Of a stretch of 64,000 nt of DNA, positions 17,556 to 24,947 are shown in pieces; within the stretch, counting starts at the first letter, position 1; each line of letters starts with the position of its first letter. A program made the position numbers and the translations under genes. Source of the stretch: Streptomyces sp. LUP30 (lineage in GTDB: Bacteria; Actinomycetota; Actinomycetes; Streptomycetales; Streptomycetaceae); NCBI RefSeq assembly GCF_001746365.1, contig NZ_MJAJ01000041.1, positions 1 to 64,000 on the forward strand, in the 5' to 3' direction. Below the pieces are notes generated by a model. That model was not told the DNA's origin. It saw nothing but the letters and a program-made list of their open reading frames with translations, and ran no database searches.

Positions 17556-18641
17556 TCACCCGACGACCGCGGCCCGGACGCACAGCACGTCCGGCAGGTG
17601 CGAGGCCAGTTGCCGCCAGCTGTCGCCGTCGTCTGCCGAGGCGAACACCTCGCCGTTGCGGTTGCCGAAGTACACGCCCGCCGGATCCGCGTCGTCCGTG
17701 CACATCGCGTCACGCAGGACCGTGCCGTAGTGGTCCTCCGGCGGCAGCCCCGCGGTGAGCGGCTCCCAGCTCTTGCCGGCGTCCGCCGTACGGAAGACCC
17801 GGCACCTGCGGTCGGCGGGCACCCGGTCCGCGTCGGCGTTGATCGGGAACACGTAGGCCGTGTCCCCGCGCGTCGGATGCGCCGCGACGGCGAAGCCGAA
17901 GGTGGAGGGGAGCCCCTCGCCGATGTCGGACCACTGGGCGCCCGCGTCGTCGCTGCGATAGACACCCCAGTGGTTCTGGAGGTAGAGGCGGTCCGGGTTC
18001 GCCGCGTCCCTGGCGACCTTGTGCACGCACTGGCCGAACTCCGGGTTCGGATCCGGCAGGAACACCGCCGACACACCGGAGTTGGACGGCGCCCAGCTCG
18101 CCCCGCCGTCCGCAGTGCGGAAGACTCCGGCGGTCGACACCGCCACCGTCACGGCCCGCGGGTCGCGCCTGTCGGTGAGGATCGTGTGCAGGCCCTCCCC
18201 GCCGCCGCCCGGCACCCACCGGGAGCGGGTGGGGTGCTCCCACAGCGGGCGGACCAGTTCGAAGCTCTCGCCGCGGTCCTCCGAGCGGTACAGCGCGGCC
18301 GGCTCGGTGCCCGCGTACACCACGTCCGGCTCGGCCGCCGCCGGGTGCAGCTGCCACACCCGCTCCAGCGAGGCCTCCGTGTCCTGCGGGAACTTGACGG
18401 CCGGGCTGGCCGGCTCGGTCCAGGTGCGGCCGAGGTCGTCGGAGTGGAACACCGACGGGCCCCAGTGCGCGCTGTCGCCGCCGGCCAGCAGCCGCGGATG
18501 CTCGCCGCGAATGTCGACGGCGACCGAGTAGATCGCCTGTGCGTTGAAGTAGGGGCTCTCGTCGAACTCCCACACGCCGCCCCGCCGCCGCCCGATGAAC
18601 AGGCCCTTGCGCGTGCCCACGGCGAGCAGTACCTCGGTCAT
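17556..18641 (-). CDS. BNR/sortilin-like beta-propeller protein
   Basis: A 361-aa protein with repeated Asp-box (BNR) motifs: SDDLGRTWTEP, SEDRGESFELV, TADGGASWAPS, SDDAGAQWSDI, TADAGKSWEPL and SADDGDSWRQL. These place it with sialidase/VPS10-type propellers often annotated as exo-alpha-sialidase or WD40/YVTN-like proteins. No catalytic sialidase arginine triad is evident and no signal peptide is seen, so the activity is unknown. The chosen ATG gives MTEVLLAVGTRKGLFIG, where similarity starts; a 22-residue longer GTG form is possible. It faces the upstream Rv1733c-like gene divergently. Confidence 0.8.
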   Translation of the reverse strand: MTEVLLAVGTRKGLFIGRRRGGVWEFDESPYFNAQAIYSVAVDIRGEHPRLLAGGDSAHWGPSVFHSDDLGRTWTEPASPAVKFPQDTEASLERVWQLHPAAAEPDVVYAGTEPAALYRSEDRGESFELVRPLWEHPTRSRWVPGGGGEGLHTILTDRRDPRAVTVAVSTAGVFRTADGGASWAPSNSGVSAVFLPDPNPEFGQCVHKVARDAANPDRLYLQNHWGVYRSDDAGAQWSDIGEGLPSTFGFAVAAHPTRGDTAYVFPINADADRVPADRRCRVFRTADAGKSWEPLTAGLPPEDHYGTVLRDAMCTDDADPAGVYFGNRNGEVFASADDGDSWRQLASHLPDVLCVRAAVVG

Positions 18642-18920
18642 GCCGATCACCTCCGCTGTGTCCTTGACATCGTCGTCTCGGACACCGGCCAGTCTGCACC
18701 CCGCCACTGACAGTCACCTCCGGAAACGCCGTCGCCGCAGGTCACGGCGGAGATGGCGGGCCCTCACCGCTTGACTTCGGCCACATTCCCCGGGTCGCCT
18801 GCGAGGGCTGCCGGGTCCATGGGACCGTCAGGGCGGGGGACTCGCCTGAGCATCAGGGCCGCCCGCCGCGTATGGGAGGGCGGCCGGGATGTTCATGTGC
18901 TCATGAGGAGGCAGCCTTCG

Positions 18921-19502
18921 ATGGCGTTCCGTGGTCCGAAGGTGTGGCTGTGGCGCTGGCGGCGCAACCCGCTCAAGCGTCGCGCCGACACGGTGGAGTC
19001 CTGGGTCGTGCTCGGCGTGTGGGCGCTGACCGTGCTCGCCGGGGTGCTGGCGGCGTCGGCGACCGCGGGGTCCGTCGAAAACGGTCTGGCGCGGGAACGC
19101 GTCGAGTGGCGGCCCCTCGTGGGGCGGCTGACCGAGCAGGCCCCGGGCAAGGCCGCGGCGAGCAGCTCGTCCAGCGGCGAGCAGGTGTGGGCGAAGGTGG
19201 GCTGGACCGGGCCGGACGGCTCCGCGCACACCGGTCAGGTCCGCGTGGGACCCGGCAGCGCCGCGGGTACCGCGGTCGAGGTCTGGACGGACCCGCAGGG
19301 CCGCCTGGTGACCCGGCCGGCCAGCGCGTCGCAGGCCAGGCTGCGCGCCTCCCTCGTCGGCGGCCTCGCCGGGGTCGGCGTGGCGACCCTGCCCCTCGCG
19401 GGCGGGCGCGTTCTGCGGAGCCGTCTGGAACGTCGGCGCGAGGATCAGTGGGACATCGAGTGGGCCCGTTTCGCCGTGCTCTGGGGCCGCCCGACGAGTT
19501 GA
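18921..19502 (+). CDS. Rv1733c-like two-helix membrane protein
   Basis: 193 aa. A basic N-terminus (WLWRWRRNPLKRRAD) precedes one helix (about 29-50), then an extracytoplasmic beta domain with WAKVGWTGPDG and a second helix near residue 145. This is the layout of the actinobacterial Rv1733c family, whose function is unknown; in Mycobacterium the relative is a dormancy-regulon antigen. ATG 18921 has GAGGAGG 9 nt upstream. An 18-nt repeat array follows the stop. Confidence 0.8.
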   Translation: MAFRGPKVWLWRWRRNPLKRRADTVESWVVLGVWALTVLAGVLAASATAGSVENGLARERVEWRPLVGRLTEQAPGKAAASSSSSGEQVWAKVGWTGPDGSAHTGQVRVGPGSAAGTAVEVWTDPQGRLVTRPASASQARLRASLVGGLAGVGVATLPLAGGRVLRSRLERRREDQWDIEWARFAVLWGRPTS

Positions 19503-19617
19503 CCGACCAGCACGGGCGCGCCGGACTCCCCGCCGATTGGGCGCGTGAGGACGTCGACCGTGCCCGGAAGGCGCGACCACCCGGGGACGGACCACGACGT
19601 GCGGTAGGCCCGGCTTC

Positions 19618-19805
19618 CGGCGAAGGGCCCATCACACGCAAGGGGCCCGTCACGCGCGGAAGGCCCGACCACCCGCGTCAGGCTGACCACTTGCGTCAGC
19701 CCGACCGCTCGCGTCGGGCTGACCACCCGTGTCAGGCCGTCCGCTCGTGTCGGGCCCCGTCACGCGGCGAAGGCCCCACCACGCGCGGAAGGCCCCACGA
19801 TGTGC
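19618..19805. repeat. Degenerate 18-nt tandem repeat array
   Basis: Eight to ten imperfect copies of an 18-nt unit close to AGGCYGACCRCYYGYGTC, clearest at 19676-19765, with flanking copies grading to AAGGCCCCACCACGCGCGG. The unit is a multiple of three, so both strands read as hexapeptide repeats. It lies between the stops of two convergent genes. There are no spacers, so it is not a CRISPR. Confidence 0.8.
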
Positions 19806-19860
19806 TGACGGCCGGCCACTCGTGGCCGCCCGTGCGTCGCGCAGAACCCGCGCAGCCAGG

Positions 19861-21630
19861 TCAGTTCGCGGCGGGAACCGTCCGTTCCGGAAGGCTGCGC
19901 TCCAGGATCGCGTCCAGGTCGGCGGCGTCCGGGAGGGTGCCGAAGGAGTGACCCCAGTCGCCGTCCAGCCGGGTGGCGCAGAAGGCGTCGGCGACGGCGG
20001 GCGGCGCGTGCCGCACCAGCAGGGAGGCCTGCAGTGCGAGAGCCATCTGCTCCACCAGCCGGCGGGCGCCGGACGGGGTCGCTGTGGTCAGCCGGGACCT
20101 CAGCTTCGCGACGGCCGTGTCGAGCCGGGCGTCCGCACCCCGCGCCAGGGCGAGTTCGGTGAAGAGCGCGTCCGCGGTCGCCGGTTCGCGGGTCAACGCC
20201 CGCAGGACGTCGAGGGCGTTGACGTTGCCCGAGCCCTCCCAGATCGACAGCAGCGGGGCCTCACGGTAGTGGCGGGGCATGCCGGAGTCCTCGACGTAGC
20301 CGTTGCCGCCGAGGCACTCCAGGGCCTCCGCGGTGAAGGCCGGTCCCCGCTTGGTCACCCAGTACTTGCCGATGGCGGTGGCGATCCGCCGGAAGGCCCG
20401 CTCGTCCCCCCGGCCGTCGTCCCCGCGCACCGCCCGGTCGGCGGCCCCGGCCAGTCGCAGCGTGAGCGTGGTGGCGGCCTCCGACTCCAGCGCCAGGTCG
20501 GCCAGGACGTTGCGCATCAGCGGCTGGTCGAGCAGACGCGCCCCGAACGCGCTGCGGTGGCGCACATGATGTCCGGCCTCGACGAGCGTCCTGCGCATCA
20601 GGGCCGCCGACATCATCACGCAGTCCAGCCGCGTGCAGTTGACCATCTCGATGATGGTCTTGACGCCCTGGCCCTCGGGGCCGACCAGCCAGGCCACGGT
20701 CCCGTCGAACTCCGGCTCGGAGGACGCGTTCGAGCGGTTGCCCAGCTTGTCCTTGAGCCGCTGCACGCGGAACGTGTTGCGGACGCCGTCGGGCAGCACG
20801 CGCGGCACGAGAAAGCAGGACAGGCCGCCGGGAGCCTGCGCCAGCACCAGGAACACGTCGCACATCGGCGCAGACGTGAACCACTTGTGCCCGCGCAGGG
20901 TGTACACCCCGGGCTCCGCCGTGGGCGAGGCCGCCGTGGTGTTCGTCCGGACGTCGGAGCCGCCCTGCTTCTCGGTCATCCCCATGCCGGCGAGCAGTCC
21001 GCGCTTCCGTGTCGGCTCGCGCAGCCCCGGGTCGTACTCCCGGCTGGTCAGGAGCGGTTCGTAGACGGCGGCGAGCTCCGGCTGACGACGCAGGGCGGGG
21101 ACGGCCGCGTACGTCATCGACGTGGGGCAGCCGTGCCCGGCCTCGGTGTGCCCCCAGGCCAGACCGCCCGCCGTGCGCGCCACATGGGCGCCCGGCCGGT
21201 CGTCCGCCCAGGGTGCGCCCGCCAGACCCGCGCCGACCGCGACCCGCATGAGCTGGTGCCAGCTCGGGTGGAAGTCGACCTCGTCGAGGCGGTGGCCGTA
21301 CCGGTCGTGCGTGCGCAGGACCGGCTCGTGCCGGTTGGCGAGGTCGCTCCAGTCCTGCGCCTCGACGCCGCCGGCCAGCAGACCGATCCTCCGCACGCCT
21401 GCCTCCGCCCACCCGGCGCCCTCACGGCGCAGCCCCTCCAGGAGAGCGGTGTCGTCGGAGGCGTCGTAGGGGGCCAGGGGCGGTGGCTGGTTGGTGACGT
21501 CGTGCGTCACGTGCGGCGGCGCAGGCGAAAGGGGCTGCGCCGACGACGGGGAGGACGACGGAGACGAGGACGGGGGTGGCGACGGGGACGGGGCGGGGGG
21601 CTGTGCGAGGGTCGGGACCATGGCGACCAT
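19861..21630 (-). CDS. AidB-type acyl-CoA dehydrogenase family flavoprotein
   Basis: A 589-aa protein with the acyl-CoA dehydrogenase fold and an AidB-like N-terminal extension. Motifs include CPTSMTYAAVPAL, GMGMTEKQGGSDVRTNTT, HKWFTSAPMCDVFLVLAQAPGG and the C-terminal ECLGGNGYVEDSGMPRHYRE, IWEGSGNVNALDVLRAL. AidB proteins bind FAD and DNA and take part in the adaptive response to alkylation in E. coli. The first 45 residues are a Pro/Ser tract. ATG 21630 has CGGAG six nt upstream and overlaps the shared dyad with the divergent PaaX-like gene. Whether it acts in DNA protection or acyl-CoA oxidation cannot be read. Confidence 0.9.
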   Translation of the reverse strand: MVAMVPTLAQPPAPSPSPPPSSSPSSSPSSAQPLSPAPPHVTHDVTNQPPPLAPYDASDDTALLEGLRREGAGWAEAGVRRIGLLAGGVEAQDWSDLANRHEPVLRTHDRYGHRLDEVDFHPSWHQLMRVAVGAGLAGAPWADDRPGAHVARTAGGLAWGHTEAGHGCPTSMTYAAVPALRRQPELAAVYEPLLTSREYDPGLREPTRKRGLLAGMGMTEKQGGSDVRTNTTAASPTAEPGVYTLRGHKWFTSAPMCDVFLVLAQAPGGLSCFLVPRVLPDGVRNTFRVQRLKDKLGNRSNASSEPEFDGTVAWLVGPEGQGVKTIIEMVNCTRLDCVMMSAALMRRTLVEAGHHVRHRSAFGARLLDQPLMRNVLADLALESEAATTLTLRLAGAADRAVRGDDGRGDERAFRRIATAIGKYWVTKRGPAFTAEALECLGGNGYVEDSGMPRHYREAPLLSIWEGSGNVNALDVLRALTREPATADALFTELALARGADARLDTAVAKLRSRLTTATPSGARRLVEQMALALQASLLVRHAPPAVADAFCATRLDGDWGHSFGTLPDAADLDAILERSLPERTVPAAN

Positions 21631-21668
21631 GTTGCACTCCGCCTACGGCTGTAGCAATAGTGCAACAT
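21629..21668. promoter_or_regulatory. Inverted repeat between aidB-like and PaaX-like genes
   Basis: Perfect 9-bp arms ATGTTGCAC (21629-21637) and GTGCAACAT (21660-21668) separated by 22 bp. One arm covers the aidB-like start codon and the other sits near the PaaX-like -35 region. A likely operator for the adjacent regulator. Confidence 0.65.
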
Positions 21669-21680
21669 CGAAGCCGCACG

Positions 21681-21686
21681 TACAGT
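21681..21686 (+). promoter_or_regulatory. -10 element for a leaderless PaaX-like transcript
   Basis: TACAGT fits the TANNNT consensus and ends 8 bp before ATG 21695; no Shine-Dalgarno site is present. The mRNA probably starts at or next to the AUG. Confidence 0.5.
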
Positions 21687-21694
21687 ACGTCCTC

Positions 21695-22447
21695 ATGCGG
21701 ATCAACGTGTCGGCGCAGCCCGGCGAGGTCGACCTGCCTCCGCTGTCCGCGCGGTCGGTGGTCCTGAGTCTGCTGCTGGGCGCGCATCCGCCCGAGCTGG
21801 CGGCGAAGGACCTGGTGCGCGGGGTGGAGCCGTTCGGCGTGGGCGGATCGACGGTGCGGGCCGCGCTGAGCCGGATGGTCGCGGCGGGCGACCTCCGCAG
21901 GGCGGACGGCGTCTACCGGCTCAGCGACCGGCTGCTGGAGCGGCAGCGGCGGCAGGACGACGCCGTGCACCCGGACACGCGCGCGTGGGACGGCGACTGG
22001 GAGATGCCGGTGATCACCGCGACGGGCCGCGGCCCCGCCGACCGCGCCGAACTGCGCGCCCGGCTGACCGCCCTCAGGCTCGCCGAGCTGCGGGAGGGCG
22101 TCTGGCTGCGCCCGGCCAATCTGGGCCGGCCCTGGCCCGCCGACCTGGACGAGGTCGTCCAGCGCTTCACCGCTCGCCCCGACACGCCGCCCCGGGAGCT
22201 GGCCGAGAGTCTGTGGCCGCTCGGCGCATGGGCACGGACGGCACGGGCCCTCCTGGTCCATGTCGAGCGGACGCGGCGGCCGGCCGACCGTTTCACGGCC
22301 CTCGCGGCGGTCGTCCGGCACCTGCTCGCCGACCCCGTGCTGCCCGCCGACCTCCTTCCCGGCGACTGGCCCGGGGCGGCGCTGCGCGCCCTGTACGAGC
22401 AGCACCGCCGCGAGCTCTCCGCGGCGGTGCTGGGGCCGGCTCCCTGA
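21695..22447 (+). CDS. PaaX-family transcriptional regulator
   Basis: About 250 aa. The N-terminal winged helix (LSARSVVLSLLLG, then GVGGSTVRAALSRMVAAGDLRR) and the C-terminal WLRPANL segment match the PaaX family, named for the phenylacetyl-CoA-responsive repressor. It is divergent from the aidB-like flavoprotein and shares the 21629-21668 dyad, so it probably controls that gene and itself. The effector may be an acyl-CoA. It ends 4 bp before a strong terminator stem. Confidence 0.88.
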   Translation: MRINVSAQPGEVDLPPLSARSVVLSLLLGAHPPELAAKDLVRGVEPFGVGGSTVRAALSRMVAAGDLRRADGVYRLSDRLLERQRRQDDAVHPDTRAWDGDWEMPVITATGRGPADRAELRARLTALRLAELREGVWLRPANLGRPWPADLDEVVQRFTARPDTPPRELAESLWPLGAWARTARALLVHVERTRRPADRFTALAAVVRHLLADPVLPADLLPGDWPGAALRALYEQHRRELSAAVLGPAP

Positions 22448-22451
22448 CCGT

Positions 22452-22499
22452 GGGCGGCCGTGCGAAGCGCCGTGCGGGGGACGCTTCGCACGGCCGCCC
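22452..22499. terminator. Bidirectional terminator hairpin
   Basis: Perfect 18-bp stem (22452-22469 with 22482-22499), 12-nt loop, between the convergent PaaX-like and PL3 pectate lyase genes. Confidence 0.85.
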
Positions 22500-22527
22500 T
22501 CTCACCGTGGGGGGAACGGATGAGGGG

Positions 22528-23406
22528 TTACCTGTAGGTGATGTCGGACGACGCGTACTTGCAGTAGGTGCCGTCGGGGCCGGCGCCGTTCTTGGGCGGC
22601 TCCGCGCCCGTGTTGTTGCCGATGTACTTCTGGCAGGGAACGATCTTCTTGCTGCTGTCTCCGACGATGGTGATCTTCTTCAGGGTCGCGCTGTCGCCGT
22701 AGTTGGTGTTGATGCCGACGAGTCGGCCGCCCTTGTACGTCGCCTCGATGGTGTTGAGGTTGATGGTGCGTTTGTACTGGCCGCTCTTGCAGTTGCCGCA
22801 ACTGCGCACGAACGTCCCGAAGTTCTTCACCGCGAAGTTGGAGACGTTGAGCGTGCCGGCACCGTTGAACTGGAACACCTTGTCGCTGGCTTCCTTCGCC
22901 CCGCCGCCGGAGACGGTGTACACGTTCGACGACGACGAGCCGAGGAACGTCGCCGCGTCCTCGCCGACGTCCTCCCACCAGACGTTCTGGAGCGTGCAGC
23001 TGCCCAGGCAGTGGATGCCGTCGGCGGCCGGGGAGCCGATGATCACGTTCTTCAGGACGGCGCCTGCCGCGAGCTCCAGGATCGGGTCCTGGTTCTCGTT
23101 CTGGCCGCCGGTGCCGAGGTCACCGCTGCCGTACAGGCGCTGCATCCCGTAGTCCTTGGTGCCGGATACCGAGATGGTGGCGGTCACCGCCTTGCTGCTG
23201 GTGGGGGTGGGCCAGCTGGCGGCGCTCGCGGGGGTGAGCGCACCACTGGTCATGATCATGCCAACCGTGAGGCCGACCGCGGCCAGTCCGCCGGTCAGGG
23301 CGCGCCCATGGCGTCGGCCCCCCTGTCCGGCCGCTGACGGAGGCGCTGGTGGAGACGCTGGTGCCGATACTGACGAAGGTGCTGACGACGGTGCTGAGGA
23401 AGTCAT
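22528..23406 (-). CDS. Secreted pectate lyase, PL3 family
   Basis: 292 aa. A Ser/Pro/Ala-rich 35-residue leader precedes a signal peptide ending about TPASA-ASW. The mature right-handed beta-helix carries the PL3 hallmarks: NVIIGSPAADGIHC, VWWEDVGEDAAT and the Lys/Arg-rich late turns. Such enzymes cleave polygalacturonate by beta-elimination with Ca2+, outside the cell. It follows the PL1 gene by 55 nt on the same strand, so the two probably share a transcript. Confidence 0.93.
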   Translation of the reverse strand: MTSSAPSSAPSSVSAPASPPAPPSAAGQGGRRHGRALTGGLAAVGLTVGMIMTSGALTPASAASWPTPTSSKAVTATISVSGTKDYGMQRLYGSGDLGTGGQNENQDPILELAAGAVLKNVIIGSPAADGIHCLGSCTLQNVWWEDVGEDAATFLGSSSSNVYTVSGGGAKEASDKVFQFNGAGTLNVSNFAVKNFGTFVRSCGNCKSGQYKRTINLNTIEATYKGGRLVGINTNYGDSATLKKITIVGDSSKKIVPCQKYIGNNTGAEPPKNGAGPDGTYCKYASSDITYR

Positions 23407-23461
23407 GTCCCGATGCCTTCTTCCGGATGGGGGTGGTGGGTGGGGAGAGCGCTCCGGAGGG

Positions 23462-24439
23462 TCAGAGCTTTCCGGCGCCCGCGCCCGATGTCACCGAGGC
23501 GACGACGGACGAGGCGGGCTCGGCGGTGTAGCTGTACGGCGGTTCGGTGAACGTCCCGACCCGTGACACCTCGGTCGCGGCTCCGCCGAGGTCGTTGCCG
23601 GTCAGGTTCGCGTAGCCGTCCACATCGCTGTCGCGCTCGGTCGTGACGGCGACCAGCGTCGAACGGAAGACGTTGTTCTCGACGAGCATCTGCGCACCCA
23701 TGCGCGAGTGGACGGCCGTCTCGGCGCCGACGACGTAGTTGTCGTAGAAGTGCCCGGTGCCGAAGCGCAGGCTGGGGATGCGTGAGTAGACGTCGCTGAA
23801 GTGGTTGTGGTGGTACGTCACCCTCAAGTGCCCGGTGTCCTGGCCGGCGTTGTTGTCGCTGTGGCCGACGAGCGAGCCCTTGTAGTGGTCCTTGAAGGTG
23901 TTCCACGACACCGTCACGAAGTCCGAGGCGTGGTTGATGTCCAGCAGTCCGTCGTAGTGGTCCTTGTCGTGGTCGCGGTCGGCCGAGAAGGAGTTGTGGT
24001 CGATCCACACCTTGGTCGAGGCCTGGACCTCGATCCCGTCGGCCGGCTTCAGCGGCTTGCTGATGTTCAGGTTGCGGATGACCACGTTCGTCACCTTCTT
24101 CAGCCGCAGCCCGCCACCGGTGAACCCGGACGACGAACCGACCCCGAGCACCGTGGTGTTGGACCCGACGTCGACCTGGCCGCTCAGCGAGATCAGGCCG
24201 CTGACCTTCACGACCTTCGCCGTGCTGCCGGTCACCGCCGTCCTGAACGCGGCCAGGGTCGACACGGTGACCGCGCCGGCTCCCCCGCCGCCGGTCGTGC
24301 CGGCGCCGAACCCGATCGGCGCGCTCTCGGCGGCGCCGGCCGATGGGGGGAGGGCCATGACCGCCGCCGTGGCGAGCGCGGCGGACGCCGCGACCAGAAC
24401 GGACCTTTGCGCATGTGTACGTGGGGGGCCTGCGCGCAT
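23462..24439 (-). CDS. Secreted pectate lyase, PL1 family
   Basis: 325 aa with a signal peptide ending SAGAAES. PL1 signatures: NLNISKPLKPADGIEV, VWIDHNSFSADRDHDKDHYDG with Ca2+-binding aspartates, SWNTFKDHYKGSLVGHSD, and RIPSLRFG with the catalytic Arg. It degrades de-esterified pectin by beta-elimination. ATG 24439 has GAAGGGACG upstream. Its minus-strand promoter at 24570-24598 contains an AAGCGCTT operator-like word in the spacer. First gene of the two-lyase unit. Confidence 0.95.
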   Translation of the reverse strand: MRAGPPRTHAQRSVLVAASAALATAAVMALPPSAGAAESAPIGFGAGTTGGGGAGAVTVSTLAAFRTAVTGSTAKVVKVSGLISLSGQVDVGSNTTVLGVGSSSGFTGGGLRLKKVTNVVIRNLNISKPLKPADGIEVQASTKVWIDHNSFSADRDHDKDHYDGLLDINHASDFVTVSWNTFKDHYKGSLVGHSDNNAGQDTGHLRVTYHHNHFSDVYSRIPSLRFGTGHFYDNYVVGAETAVHSRMGAQMLVENNVFRSTLVAVTTERDSDVDGYANLTGNDLGGAATEVSRVGTFTEPPYSYTAEPASSVVASVTSGAGAGKL

Positions 24440-24569
24440 GGGGATGCGTCCCTTCGGGAGGAAGGAATGGATCAGCTATGTGATTGATGTGCATGGTTCT
24501 GAACGTCGTGCACGGGCAGTGCGGACCTGTGTCGGGTTGTTCGAGCGGCTCGGTCACACTGCTGAACGG

Positions 24570-24598
24570 AACGTAGGGGGCAAGCGCTTTCTAGTCAA
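24570..24598 (-). promoter_or_regulatory. Pectate lyase promoter with operator in the spacer
   Basis: On the minus strand, TTGACT (24593-24598) is separated by 17 bp from TACGTT (24570-24575), near-consensus -35 and -10. The spacer holds AAAGCGCTTG, a palindromic LacI-type core. Predicted leader length is about 120 nt. Confidence 0.65.
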
Positions 24599-24672
24599 CG
24601 CTTTGCGCAGAAGACATCCGGCCACCCCGGGCTACTCCAGGCCAACCGGCGGGGGAGTGGGGGCAGTTGGCG

Positions 24673-24686
24673 TGGGAGCGCTTCCA
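24673..24686. promoter_or_regulatory. CebR-like box
   Basis: TGGGAGCGCTTCCA differs at one base from TGGGAGCGCTCCCA, the site of the Streptomyces cellobiose/cellotriose-responsive LacI-family repressor CebR. It lies 262 bp upstream of the cellulose-binding esterase. Confidence 0.6.
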
Positions 24687-24947
24687 TGGTGCGCCGCCGC
24701 GTGCCACCATGCGATGCGGACGCTTCCCTTCACGCGCCGCCTTTCACGCGTCGTCGAGTCACCGGTCACGCGCACGGAAACCCTGAAGGGTCGGCCCCGT
24801 GGATCCGGATCGCCCGGCACCGGTTTGGCCGCCGCCCGCTCACGCACCCCGTACGACACACGCATCCCCTATGACTACGCACCCCGCCGGTGCGAGCCGA
24901 GCACTCGTACGACGTCCCCCGAGCCGCCACCAGAAAGGGACTGCCCC

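Larger units (their letters stand above)
24440..24947. promoter_or_regulatory. Divergent control region of pectate lyases and CBM2 esterase
   Basis: 508 bases without a gene. It contains the PL1 promoter with an AAGCGCTT word, a related AACGCTTTGCGC word at about 24597-24608, and a CebR-like 14-mer at 24673-24686. Confidence 0.6.

Noticed and set aside
16764..18710. 648-codon plus-strand frame
   Set aside because: Mostly shadow of the BNR protein gene. Only the short DHFR-like segment near 17010-17095 has meaning.
19618..19805. CRISPR array
   Set aside because: The 18-nt units are contiguous and degenerate with no spacers, and there are no cas genes.
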